DNA of 64,000 bases from an uncultured Flavobacteriales bacterium (lineage in GTDB: Bacteria; Bacteroidota; Bacteroidia; Flavobacteriales_E; Vicingaceae). Below are positions 1-8,517 of this stretch, in pieces; positions within the stretch are counted from its first letter, which is position 1; each line of letters starts with the position of its first letter. The DNA lies in contig CAJWVX010000002.1 of NCBI GenBank assembly GCA_913048175.1, positions 1 to 64,000 of the forward strand, in the 5' to 3' direction. The translations under genes and the position numbers were made by a program. A model generated the notes under the pieces. It did not search any database, was not told the origin of the DNA, and saw only the letters and a list, made by a program, of their open reading frames with translations.

Positions 1-1072
1 TATTCCTTTTATAGGTGGTAATCAATCGTATTTAGAATGGTTAAAGTTTCCTTATGCAAAATTGCCTAAAATGGGCGATGTTGAGCGTAATGATTGTGTT
101 GTCTTTAATTTCCCTGCTGGAGATACAGTTGCTGTTGAAGCCTCAGATAGAATATACGAACAGTTGATTATAGATGAAATGAACACATTAAAAATTTCTG
201 CTAAGGAAGCCAGAGTATTATTAGACAATAATTACACAATTAAATCTAGACCAGTAGATAAAAAAGAAAATTATATTAAGCGATGTGTTGGTTTACCTGG
301 TGATAAATTGGAAATAATTGATGGAGTTTTAAATTTAAATAATGAATTAGCCTATGAAGATAAAGGTGTTCAATTTAAATACAATGTTGTAGCCAAAGAT
401 TACCCGCTAACAAAAGTAAACTTATTGAGAAAGGAAGTTAATTTTGAGTATCCAGAACAAGTTATTACTGATGAACAAGGAAATCCGGCAAGAAATGAAA
501 AAGATGAATTAATTACTTATAAGTTTTGGAATATCGGAAATACTAATGATAATACTAATAATACTAAGTATGAGTATGAATTAGTAATGACTGAGTCTGC
601 TAAAAACAGATTGTCAACACAGTTTGCAAATATAGTTTCAATTGAAAGACAAGTAGAGCAAAGACCTGAAAAACCTGATGCAAGCTTAAGGATTTTCCCT
701 AATGATGCTCAATATAATTGGACAGCAGATAACTTCGGCCCAATATTAATTCCTGCTGCAGGTGCAACAGTTCAATTAACAAAAAAGACCTTGCCTTTGT
801 ATCGTAGAATTATTGGTAATTATGAAGGGAATGAGCTTAAAGTTGAAGGAGAAACTATTTATATAAATGGAGAAGTAGCTAAATCTTATACCTTTAAAAT
901 GGATTATTTCTGGATGATGGGTGATAATCGACATTGTTCTCAAGATTCTCGATTTTGGGGTTTTGTACCAGAAGACCATATTGTTGGTAAGGCAGTATTT
1001 ATATGGATGTCTTGGGATACTAAATACGGTACAGGAATAAGATGGGATAGGTTGTTTACTATGGTTCACTAA
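1..1072 (+). CDS. lepB: Signal peptidase I (S26), 5' truncated by window edge
   Basis: The reading frame is open from base 2, so the track start at 62 (a TTG) is only an artefact of the window edge and the N-terminus lies outside. Visible boxes are box C (GDVERNDCVVFN), box D with the catalytic lysine (YIKRCVGLPGD), and box E (MGDNRHCSQDSRFWGFVPEDHIVGKA). The transmembrane anchor and the box B serine motif are missing from view. The family cleaves signal peptides on the periplasmic side of the inner membrane. The long segment between boxes D and E is normal for Bacteroidota enzymes. It is the first of three tandem paralogs and resembles the third (2013-3071) most closely. It is probably active, but the serine cannot be checked here. 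Confidence 0.93.
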   Translation, partial: IPFIGGNQSYLEWLKFPYAKLPKMGDVERNDCVVFNFPAGDTVAVEASDRIYEQLIIDEMNTLKISAKEARVLLDNNYTIKSRPVDKKENYIKRCVGLPGDKLEIIDGVLNLNNELAYEDKGVQFKYNVVAKDYPLTKVNLLRKEVNFEYPEQVITDEQGNPARNEKDELITYKFWNIGNTNDNTNNTKYEYELVMTESAKNRLSTQFANIVSIERQVEQRPEKPDASLRIFPNDAQYNWTADNFGPILIPAAGATVQLTKKTLPLYRRIIGNYEGNELKVEGETIYINGEVAKSYTFKMDYFWMMGDNRHCSQDSRFWGFVPEDHIVGKAVFIWMSWDTKYGTGIRWDRLFTMVH

Positions 1073-1136
1073 TCTAAGGTTCTTGTGAGTCGCAATATGT
1101 AGTTTGTTGAAAATTTTAATAATAAGATCTTAATAA

Positions 1137-1895
1137 TTGTCAATACGGACACGATATAACATAAAGTCAATCGCGATTATGATAATTGTGGTTGGCTTTT
1201 TTTATGCGGTAAAATCACAGTTTCCTCATTATAGTGTTTCTTCTCAAAATATGTTTCCAGCTTTTTCTGAAGGAGATATCATATTAACGAATAGTCTTAT
1301 TGATAAAGAAACTATTAAACGCAATGATGTCTGTATTGTTAACTATAAAGGCGATGCCTATATTAATAGAATAGTTGGATTACCAGGAGATGAAATAGAG
1401 ATTAAAGACGGAACCTTATTTGTAAATAAGATTGAGCAGGTAGGAATAAATATTTGTTATAAATACAAAGTTAAATTTGGTGATCATCCATTAATAGCTA
1501 AAAATGATTTATTAAGCCTTTTAACTCCATTAAACCAGTTTGAAGAATATGAAGCAATTTTAACGCAAGAACAGTTTCTAGAAATTTCTAAATTGAATTT
1601 TGTTAAATCGATTCAAAGGATAATTCATCCTAAAGGTTATGAATATGCTTTTAGTGATAAACCAATTTTCCCAAATCACTCATCATTTAATTGGAGTAGA
1701 GATAATTGGGGGCCAATTATAATTCATGAAAGTGGAGATGAAGTTGGAACAGATAAAATTATATTAAAAAACAAATCCTATTTTGTTTTGGGAGACAATA
1801 GACATCAATCATTGGATTCTCGTTATTGGGGATTAGTTTCTGAAATTAATATCGAAGGAATTTTAATTTCTAAAATTTATTCGGCTAAAGAATAA
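1137..1895 (+). CDS. Signal peptidase I paralog, catalytic dyad lost
   Basis: A 252-aa S26 homolog with a TTG start followed by a basic stretch and one N-terminal membrane segment (about residues 12-25). The fold-defining boxes are recognisable: GLPGDEIEIKDG (box D) and LGDNRHQSLDSRYWGL (box E). The catalytic positions are changed. The box B motif SxSM reads SQNM, placing Asn38 where the nucleophilic serine belongs, and box D reads YINRIVGLPGD, placing Asn77 where the general-base lysine belongs. It also lacks about 35-40 residues present just before box E in both neighbours. I therefore infer a non-catalytic membrane protein, perhaps a partner or decoy of the flanking enzymes. The reading frame is intact, which argues against simple decay. 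An ATG at 1179 is an alternative start but would cut into the membrane helix. Confidence 0.85.
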   Translation: MSIRTRYNIKSIAIMIIVVGFFYAVKSQFPHYSVSSQNMFPAFSEGDIILTNSLIDKETIKRNDVCIVNYKGDAYINRIVGLPGDEIEIKDGTLFVNKIEQVGINICYKYKVKFGDHPLIAKNDLLSLLTPLNQFEEYEAILTQEQFLEISKLNFVKSIQRIIHPKGYEYAFSDKPIFPNHSSFNWSRDNWGPIIIHESGDEVGTDKIILKNKSYFVLGDNRHQSLDSRYWGLVSEINIEGILISKIYSAKE

Positions 1896-1998
1896 TTTCT
1901 CAACCAGAATAATTGTTACAGAATAAAAGGAATTTTCATATTCTCTTTTAAAAGTAAAAGATACCCCAATAGAGTTCTGTATGATATTGTTTAGTTAT

Positions 1999-2006
1999 TA
2001 CCTTTG
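1999..2006 (+). promoter_or_regulatory. Candidate -7 box for third signal peptidase gene
   Basis: TACCTTTG matches the Bacteroidota TAnnTTTG -7 consensus. It lies only 6 nt before the ATG at 2013, so a transcript would be almost leaderless. I see no convincing -33 TTTG at the right spacing. Confidence 0.25.
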
Positions 2007-2012
2007 TTATTT

Positions 2013-3071
2013 ATGAAAAAGATTAAAGCATATATTTTGCAATGGTTTAAAGCAATGCTTTATGCTGTGATAACTGTTGTAGTTGTTAAAGCTTTTTTCT
2101 TTTGGGTGTATGTTGTTCCAAGTACCTCTATGGAGAAAACGCTGTTGCCTGGTGATTTAATTTTTGTAAACAAAATGGCTTATGGAATTCGGCTGCCAAT
2201 CACTCCACTAACTTTTCCACTTAGTCATAACAAAATGCCTTTTAATAATCAGATAAAATCATTTTCTGATATTATTCAATTTCCTTATTTAAGATTATTT
2301 AAGTCTGAAGTACAAAGGAATGACGTTGTTGTTTTTAATTACCCAAGAGAATATGACGTGCCTATAGATCATAGAGATTTTTATATTAAGCGTTGTATAG
2401 GTTTACCTGGGGATACTTTGAAAATAAAAAATAAGAAGGTGTTTATTGATAATGAGTTATTACCCTTTCCTAAAAATGTAGCGTTTAACTATAAGGTTCA
2501 ATCAAATACAAAGTTAACTAATGATACGTTACTAAAATATGATATAACTGAAGGTGGAAGAGTAGGAGGAATAGGGTTCTATCAACTAACACTTTCTGAC
2601 TCTGCAAAAAAATGCTTGGAAAAACAAAGCTATATTGGTTTGATTACCCCTTTAAAAGTTGATCCCACTGGATATGCAGATTATATTTTCCCTTTTCATA
2701 AAAGTTATAAATGGAATATCGATTACTTTGGAGAGGTAGTTATTCCAAAAAAAGGAAAAACGGTTGTTTTAGATACGCTCAATATTCATCTGTATCAACG
2801 AATAATAGAACTTTATGAAGGGAATGAGTTGGAAATTAGTGGGACTGATATATTAATTAATAATAAAGTATCAACTTCTTATACCTTTAAAATGAATTAT
2901 TACTTTATGATGGGTGATAACAGACATAATAGCTCAGATTCTCGTTTTTGGGGGTTCTTACCAGAAGATCATATTGTTGGAAAGGCAACCTCAATTGTAC
3001 TTTCAGTTAACAAGAATCCAACTACAAAAAATAAATATCGGTGGGAAAGGTTTTTTAGTGAAATTGAATAA
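2013..3071 (+). CDS. lepB: Signal peptidase I (S26), complete
   Basis: Type I signal peptidase of 352 aa, cleaving signal peptides at the outer face of the inner membrane. The track begins at a TTG (2004), but the ATG at 2013 gives a normal MKKIKAY start, so I place the start there. One N-terminal membrane helix (about 12-33) is followed by box B VPSTSMEKTLLPGD with the nucleophile Ser39, box C QRNDVVVFNYP, box D YIKRCIGLPGD with Lys126, and box E MGDNRHNSSDSRFWGF. Both catalytic residues are present, unlike the preceding paralog. It ends 4 bp before the convergent SirB1-like gene, with no room for a standard terminator. It forms a tandem cluster with the two upstream S26 genes. Confidence 0.95.
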   Translation: MKKIKAYILQWFKAMLYAVITVVVVKAFFFWVYVVPSTSMEKTLLPGDLIFVNKMAYGIRLPITPLTFPLSHNKMPFNNQIKSFSDIIQFPYLRLFKSEVQRNDVVVFNYPREYDVPIDHRDFYIKRCIGLPGDTLKIKNKKVFIDNELLPFPKNVAFNYKVQSNTKLTNDTLLKYDITEGGRVGGIGFYQLTLSDSAKKCLEKQSYIGLITPLKVDPTGYADYIFPFHKSYKWNIDYFGEVVIPKKGKTVVLDTLNIHLYQRIIELYEGNELEISGTDILINNKVSTSYTFKMNYYFMMGDNRHNSSDSRFWGFLPEDHIVGKATSIVLSVNKNPTTKNKYRWERFFSEIE

Positions 3072-3075
3072 GGCT

Positions 3076-3912
3076 TTAAGCCAATAAATGGTAAAGTTCC
3101 TCTAACTCTTCCTTCTTCTCAATATACCCTAAATTATCATAAGTATAAATCAAATGTTGAATAAGCCTTTTTATTACAGCAAGATCAGAGCAAGCAATAT
3201 AATGTTTGTCTTCAGGTTCAACTTTAAGCTGTTCTAAGAATTTGTCAATATCTGGAGTCCCGAAAACAGTTCCTTTGTTAAACACATTTAAGTAAAACTC
3301 TGGAATTTCACCATCCTCTGCGTAAGCTAAAATAAAATGAGCTGGAACATCAACTCCATACATAGGGATGTTAAGTTTTTTACAAATAGCTAAATATAAA
3401 ATTCCTAAGGTAATTGGATTGCCTTTTTTCCGTTCAATTACATTATTGATATAAGAATTTTTAGGAGAGTTTATATTTTTTGTATTTCCATAAAAGCCAT
3501 GAATATCAAAAATAATTCTGTTCAATACTCTGATTTTTTCAAGGGCAGTAAGGTTGTCATTTAGCTCTAACCAAACATCTTGAATTATCTGTTTTATTTC
3601 ATAGTGAATCTTCTCTTCTTCCAAATCAGGATATTGGTATTTTGCAATTATAATTGCTCCATCTATAAGGTCTTTTTCAGAGCTGTTTTTCCAATGAACA
3701 AGTTCTAACTTGATATTCTCAAATTGAAGATGATGAATTATATCTTCAATTCTGTTTTGTAATAAATGATCAAACGAATTTTCCCAAGCAAATTCTAATT
3801 GAGGGATAACATTTCCTCCGTAGGAAATTATTTTTCGACTTACATCATCAAAAATAGATGTATCAGGATCGTCCAATAAACTAATTAGGGCTTCAATTTC
3901 TTTGTTTGACAT
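3076..3912 (-). CDS. SirB1/transglutaminase-like family protein
   Basis: Soluble 278-aa protein without a signal peptide. The central part (about 150-205) carries the SirB1-family signature: NSYINNVIERKKGNPITLG, then LYLAICKKLNIPMYGVDVP and PAHFILAY, resembling the transglutaminase-like SirB1 N-terminal domain. The leading 100 residues are helical and HEAT-like (ISLLDDPDTSIFDDVSRKI). No function is established for the family; a protease-fold or protein-interaction role is only a guess. It lies on the minus strand downstream of the phosphorylase gene with a 59-bp gap, so the two may be co-transcribed. Its 3' end almost abuts lepB. Confidence 0.8.
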   Translation of the reverse strand: MSNKEIEALISLLDDPDTSIFDDVSRKIISYGGNVIPQLEFAWENSFDHLLQNRIEDIIHHLQFENIKLELVHWKNSSEKDLIDGAIIIAKYQYPDLEEEKIHYEIKQIIQDVWLELNDNLTALEKIRVLNRIIFDIHGFYGNTKNINSPKNSYINNVIERKKGNPITLGILYLAICKKLNIPMYGVDVPAHFILAYAEDGEIPEFYLNVFNKGTVFGTPDIDKFLEQLKVEPEDKHYIACSDLAVIKRLIQHLIYTYDNLGYIEKKEELEELYHLLA

Positions 3913-3971
3913 ACTCCAAATATACGTCAGAAATAGAATTAGGTTTCCAGTTTAGATTCCAGTTATTAACT

Positions 3972-4844
3972 CTATTGTGTTAATTTATCTAAAGTTTTTT
4001 CTATTAAGTTTATAATAGGTTTTTTATGATCTTTACTGAATTCCCCTGAAAAGCGATTCGCAATAATTGCACAAACAGTACATGCATTATGTCCTAAAGC
4101 TCTTGATAAGCCATAAAGTGCTGAGGTTTCCATTTCAAAATTTGTGATGATTTTCCCATTGAGGTTAAAATCTCTTAATTTTTCGTTTAATTGAGTCTCT
4201 TTTAATGGAATTCTTAAAGTTCTACCTTGAGGGCCGTAAAAACCACCAGCAGTAGCAGTTATACCTGGTATACATCCATCTTTTAATTTTTCAAATAATT
4301 TAGAAGAACTTTTTATAAAATAAGGTTGAGCAAACGTTTTGTTGTAATCTGTTTGAATGTAGAATTGTTCTAAAAGTTCAGTTTCGATAGAGGTTTGTTT
4401 GTAGTTATAAAAATTCATTAAGCCATCAAGACCTACTGCGTATTCAGAAATTACAAATGAGTCAACTGGAATTGCTTCTTGTAATGAACCAGATGTTCCT
4501 AGTCTAATAATGTTTAAGGCTGTATGTTCCTTTTTTATAGTTCTATTTTCTAAATCAATATTAACTAAAGCATCCAGTTCGTTTAGAACGATATCAATAT
4601 TGTCTGGTCCCATTCCCGAAGACATAACAGTTAAAGCCATTCCTTTTAAGGTTCCTGTATGAGTTACTATTTCTCTATTAGATACTTTATGTTCAATAGA
4701 ATCGAAATAACTCGAAATGATACTAACTCTTCCTGGGTCTCCAACAATAATTATATCTTTTGCAATTTGATGAGGATGAAGATTAAGATGATAAACACTA
4801 TTGTTGTTATTAAGGATTAATTCGGAAGAAGCTAATTTGCTCAT
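3972..4844 (-). CDS. Nucleoside phosphorylase (uridine phosphorylase-like)
   Basis: Cytosolic PNP/UDP-family phosphorylase, cleaving a nucleoside with phosphate to a free base and ribose-1-phosphate in salvage. The track start is a TTG at 4865; the in-frame ATG at 4844 (MSKLASSELIL) is preferred, giving 290 aa. Diagnostic motifs are IIVGDPGRV (phosphate site), SSGMGPDNIDIVLNEL, IRLGTSGSLQEAIPVDSFV (the conserved GTSG loop) and NFEMETSALYGLSRALG, the EMET segment binding the ribose. These fit uridine phosphorylase better than trimeric PNP, but substrate cannot be fixed from sequence. It is transcribed divergently from the SGNH lipoprotein gene at 4967. Confidence 0.88.
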   Translation of the reverse strand: MSKLASSELILNNNNSVYHLNLHPHQIAKDIIIVGDPGRVSIISSYFDSIEHKVSNREIVTHTGTLKGMALTVMSSGMGPDNIDIVLNELDALVNIDLENRTIKKEHTALNIIRLGTSGSLQEAIPVDSFVISEYAVGLDGLMNFYNYKQTSIETELLEQFYIQTDYNKTFAQPYFIKSSSKLFEKLKDGCIPGITATAGGFYGPQGRTLRIPLKETQLNEKLRDFNLNGKIITNFEMETSALYGLSRALGHNACTVCAIIANRFSGEFSKDHKKPIINLIEKTLDKLTQ

Positions 4845-4966
4845 AAAAATGATTTTATGTTTCAAAGATATATGAAAATTGAGATTTTCTAGATTTTATT
4901 TAGTGTTTTGACGTCTAAATCTAAGTTTTAAAAAAAAGTGTATTTTCACAACTATAATTTATATGC

Positions 4967-6283
4967 ATGAATAAGATTTTATTAGGAATATTAGGTGGAA
5001 TTTTTCTCTTTTCGTGTACTAAAACACAGTTTGATGAATATGAAGCCTTTGGGGGTGAAGCAGATTTTTCGAATTATATTGCGCTAGGTAACTCGTTAAC
5101 TCAAGGGTATCAAGATGGAGGTATGCATAATGAATATGGGCAGCAGGATAATTCTTACCCGGCAATAATTGCAGGTCAAATGACATTGGTAGAACCTAGC
5201 TTAAATTTTGTTCAACCTACTGTTCCTATTAATGGTGGCGGATATATGCATCTAGAATACATAAATGGAGAAATTGAGGTTATTAAAGCGTATGACGAAA
5301 ATGTAATTAATCATCCTACGGCTATTGATGATGATCCAGCTTGGGCAAGTTGGGGTGATAATACTAAAAAGTATAACAACTTAGGTGTTTCGGGAATTAA
5401 GTTGGTAAATTGTCTTTCTGGTGGTAATAATACCTTAATTAACTTTAACCTATTAGTAAATTCATTCAATGAAAATGGACGATTTCTTAATTTTGGAGAC
5501 GCTGCGGCACCAATTACATATTTAGATCATGTAAAGAATAGTAACGCTAGCTTTTTTACATGTTGGTTAGGGAATAATGATGTTTTAGCTTGGTCAACCG
5601 CAGGAGGTGATGATGAACCTGTTCTAGACCCTAATGGCTTAAGTGTTCCTGGTCTATTCTTATCTCAACTATCAGATTTAGATGAATTTAGAAATAAATA
5701 TGATTCTATTTTAACTGCGTTTAAAAACATGGGAGCTGAAGGGGTTTGCGCAACTCTTCCAGATGTAACTTCTATCCCTTATTTTAATACAGTTACCCTT
5801 GAAGCAGTAGGTGAAAATCTTTGGATAAAAGAAGGTGCTGATACAAACGTGATTAGATTAGCAACAGATGATGATTTGTTGCTTCTTACAGCTTCGGATC
5901 AGCTTGCATTAGGTTTAGGATTTACTCAAGAGAGACCATTACCTCATACTGTAGTTTTAGATAAGGATGAGATTTTTATTGTTCAAACACGTACTAATGA
6001 GATTAATAATGCAATCAAATATTTAACTAATAAATATGGTTTTGCCTTAGCTGATATGAATCAGTTTATGAAAAAATTAACAAATACAGGGTTAAGTTAT
6101 GATGGAGTTGATTATTCTCCTAAATATATAGAAGGTGGAGTATTCTCATTAGATGGTGTCCATCCTAATGGATTAGGATACGCTATTATTGCAAATCATT
6201 TTATGGAAACAATTAATGAGCATTATGGGTCTAAACTTCAGGGTGTTGCGGTTGGTAACTATAGAGGCATAACATTTCCTTGA
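4967..6283 (+). CDS. SGNH/GDSL hydrolase lipoprotein (copy A)
   Basis: Exported lipoprotein of 438 aa: a short signal peptide ends in the lipobox LFSC at about residue 17. SGNH hydrolase blocks are visible: block I ALGNSLTQG with the nucleophile serine (GNS instead of GDS), block II glycine (LGVSGIK), block III asparagine (WLGNNDVL) and block V SLDGVHPNG with the Asp-His pair. The family hydrolyses esters of lipids or acylated glycans, here probably at the outer membrane. The protein ends in YRGITFP, shared exactly with copy B at 8518-9843. The two copies bracket a T9SS cargo gene and a FadL channel gene, suggesting uptake and hydrolysis of a hydrophobic or acylated substrate. Confidence 0.88.
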   Translation: MNKILLGILGGIFLFSCTKTQFDEYEAFGGEADFSNYIALGNSLTQGYQDGGMHNEYGQQDNSYPAIIAGQMTLVEPSLNFVQPTVPINGGGYMHLEYINGEIEVIKAYDENVINHPTAIDDDPAWASWGDNTKKYNNLGVSGIKLVNCLSGGNNTLINFNLLVNSFNENGRFLNFGDAAAPITYLDHVKNSNASFFTCWLGNNDVLAWSTAGGDDEPVLDPNGLSVPGLFLSQLSDLDEFRNKYDSILTAFKNMGAEGVCATLPDVTSIPYFNTVTLEAVGENLWIKEGADTNVIRLATDDDLLLLTASDQLALGLGFTQERPLPHTVVLDKDEIFIVQTRTNEINNAIKYLTNKYGFALADMNQFMKKLTNTGLSYDGVDYSPKYIEGGVFSLDGVHPNGLGYAIIANHFMETINEHYGSKLQGVAVGNYRGITFP

Positions 6284-6377
6284 AAAAAGAAGCTTATCAG
6301 TTTAATCTTTGTATTTTTAACAAAAAAACATATTATGCGTGCATAATTGAGTAAAAAAACACTAAAATTTAACTATT

Positions 6378-7145
6378 ATGAAAAAACTTTTACTTTCTTT
6401 AATTACAATAGTCTCAATGAGTGTAGCAATAGCTCAAAATTGCACTGCTGACCCTCAGTACACAGCTCCTGGTGTTTATCCAGATAGCACTACTGGTTTG
6501 GCCATAGCTACTATCGGTATTCCTTATGCGGAAACACTCACAACTATTACTCCTATAGATACGTGTATGGTAATATTATTTCCTCCTTGTACTGTTATTC
6601 CAATTGATAGTGTTGTTATAGATAATTATTCAGGAATGCCACCTGGATTTACGGTAGTTTCTGAAAACGAAACAAGTTTACCTTTTAAATTTTTGGGAGG
6701 AAGTACCAGTTGCATGCTTATTACAGGAACTTCGGCCCCAGGAGATGAAGGTGTTTATCCAATTGAGGTTACAGGATTATCTTGGGCAACTGTTTTTGGA
6801 GTAGCAACTTCACAGCCTTTTATTGTAGATTGGTATCAAATAGAAGTAGTAACAGGTACAGTAGGTGTAAACGAGTTTGGTAGTAATGATTTTGAAGTCA
6901 GACAAAATATTCCAAACCCTTTTAACAATAAATCAACTATTGAATTTTACTTGCCATTAGATAAAACTGTGAATATTAATATATATTCTGTCTTAGGAAA
7001 AGTAGTAAAGTCTGAAGAAATTAAGGGACAAAAAGGAACCAATAAATATATGTTACATGGAAATGATTTTTCTAATGGAATGTATTTTTATAATTTAACC
7101 TGTTCAAATAAAACAATCACAAAACGATTTGTTGTAAATAAATAA
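6378..7145 (+). CDS. Secreted protein with T9SS type A sorting domain
   Basis: Secreted protein of 255 aa. It has an N-terminal Sec signal peptide (MKKLLLSLITIVSMSVAIAQ, cleaved after about residue 20), a short middle part rich in Thr, Pro and Cys, and a C-terminal domain of about 75 residues with the type A sorting pattern (VRQNIPNPFNNKSTIEF, INIYSVLGKVVKS, NGMYFYNL, KRFVVNK). The C-terminal domain directs export by the type IX system and cell-surface attachment or release. No catalytic domain is recognisable in the middle. It sits 22 bp upstream of the FadL gene and between the two SGNH lipoprotein genes, so it is probably expressed with them. Confidence 0.85.
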   Translation: MKKLLLSLITIVSMSVAIAQNCTADPQYTAPGVYPDSTTGLAIATIGIPYAETLTTITPIDTCMVILFPPCTVIPIDSVVIDNYSGMPPGFTVVSENETSLPFKFLGGSTSCMLITGTSAPGDEGVYPIEVTGLSWATVFGVATSQPFIVDWYQIEVVTGTVGVNEFGSNDFEVRQNIPNPFNNKSTIEFYLPLDKTVNINIYSVLGKVVKSEEIKGQKGTNKYMLHGNDFSNGMYFYNLTCSNKTITKRFVVNK

Positions 7146-7166
7146 AATATTATTCAAATAATACGA

Positions 7167-8513
7167 ATGAGAAAAATAATAATACTATTATTATTGGGAG
7201 CACCTGCAATATCTATTGCGGGTGGCTTTCAATTAAACCTTCAAGGATTAAAGGCTGTTGCAATGGGTGGGGCTTTTTCTGGGGTAGCTTCAGATGCAAC
7301 TACAGTGTTTTTTAACCCTGCAGGGATGGCTAACTTAAAAGGGCATCAATTTACACTAGGAATTAATATTGTAGATGCTCATGTCTCACTGCAAACACCA
7401 GAGGTTGCAAATACAGATCAGACATCCGGAAAAGGAACTCCATTTCATTTTTATTATTCTGGAGAAATAACGGATAAGTTGAATTTTGGATTTTTAGTTA
7501 ATAATCAATTTGGATCAGCTGCATCTTTTTCTGATGATTGGCAAGGAAGAAACATTATTCAAAACATTTCTTTAAAAACATTTATGTTTCAACCTTCGAT
7601 GTCCTACAAGTTGCATGAAAAAATAAGTTTGGGTGCCGGGTTTGTTTATGCCAAAGGATCTTTCTCTACTGAAAAGGCAGTTCCTTTAGCTTCTGCTACA
7701 ACAACTGAAGGTAAGGCTCATCTAAAAGGCAGTGGAGATGGAGTAGGTTTTAATATTGGAGTTTATTCTCAATTTTTAACATTAGGAGACGATAAAAAAA
7801 ACACAAAATTTGCAATTGGATTAGATTATCGTTCTAACATTGCGGTAGATTTAAGTAATGGACAAGCTCAATTTACTAATATACCAACCTCACTAAGAGG
7901 TAAGTTTCCGGAAAGTACTGGATTTACTTCTAAAATTACATTGCCTTCTGTATTTACTGCTGGCTTAAGTATAAAGCACACAATAGCTGAGAAATGGTCT
8001 TTGGAGTTTGCTTACGATATGAATCTTACAGGTTGGTCATCTTATGATACATTAGCTTTTGATTTTGAGAATAACGATACGCCTGATTCAAAACAAATTC
8101 AAGATTGGGATAATGTAATAACACATCGTATAGGTTTTGATTTTACATATAAAAATCAATATAGTATGCGTGTTGGATTGTATCAAGATAACACACCAAT
8201 GAAGGACAATCTAATTAGCCCTCATTTACCTGGTGTTACTCAGGTAGCATATACTGTAGGATTAGGGTATAAAATTAATGAAATGATATCAATTGATTTT
8301 GCTTATATCAGGCAAAGTGCTAGTAGAGATGATGCTAGTATTGCTCAATACAAAGTTGAAGATGGTAATTTTGTTCAAGAAAATGGAGCGAAAATACAAA
8401 CTGGAGAATTTGCTTATAAGTTTAATCGTAAAGTAAACGTTTATGGTTTAGCTGTAAATATTAAGTTTGGAGATAAGAAAAAAGAAGAATCTTCAGTATT
8501 ATCAATAGATTAG
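7167..8513 (+). CDS. OmpP1/FadL family outer membrane channel
   Basis: Outer-membrane 14-strand barrel of 448 aa in the FadL/TodX family, which passes hydrophobic molecules such as long-chain fatty acids or aromatics. A signal peptide (about 1-18) precedes the conserved N-terminal hatch GGFQLNLQGLKAVAMGG and FFNPAGMANLKG, the usual family signature. Later repeated amphipathic strands and the C-terminal strand (VYGLAVNIKFG) support a barrel. It is followed after 4 bp by the second SGNH lipoprotein, and the pairing of FadL with SGNH esterase lipoproteins suggests ester cleavage at the surface followed by import of the hydrophobic product. Confidence 0.92.
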   Translation: MRKIIILLLLGAPAISIAGGFQLNLQGLKAVAMGGAFSGVASDATTVFFNPAGMANLKGHQFTLGINIVDAHVSLQTPEVANTDQTSGKGTPFHFYYSGEITDKLNFGFLVNNQFGSAASFSDDWQGRNIIQNISLKTFMFQPSMSYKLHEKISLGAGFVYAKGSFSTEKAVPLASATTTEGKAHLKGSGDGVGFNIGVYSQFLTLGDDKKNTKFAIGLDYRSNIAVDLSNGQAQFTNIPTSLRGKFPESTGFTSKITLPSVFTAGLSIKHTIAEKWSLEFAYDMNLTGWSSYDTLAFDFENNDTPDSKQIQDWDNVITHRIGFDFTYKNQYSMRVGLYQDNTPMKDNLISPHLPGVTQVAYTVGLGYKINEMISIDFAYIRQSASRDDASIAQYKVEDGNFVQENGAKIQTGEFAYKFNRKVNVYGLAVNIKFGDKKKEESSVLSID

Positions 8514-8517
8514 TGGT

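Noticed and set aside
776-1069. Minus-strand ORF inside the first signal peptidase gene
   Set aside because: It lies wholly opposite a conserved signal peptidase box E region and has no protein-family features; a shadow ORF.
3071-3082. GGCTTTAAGCC palindrome between lepB and the SirB1-like gene as terminator
   Set aside because: The stem is only about 5 bp, lacks a T tract and lies within a 4-bp intergenic space.
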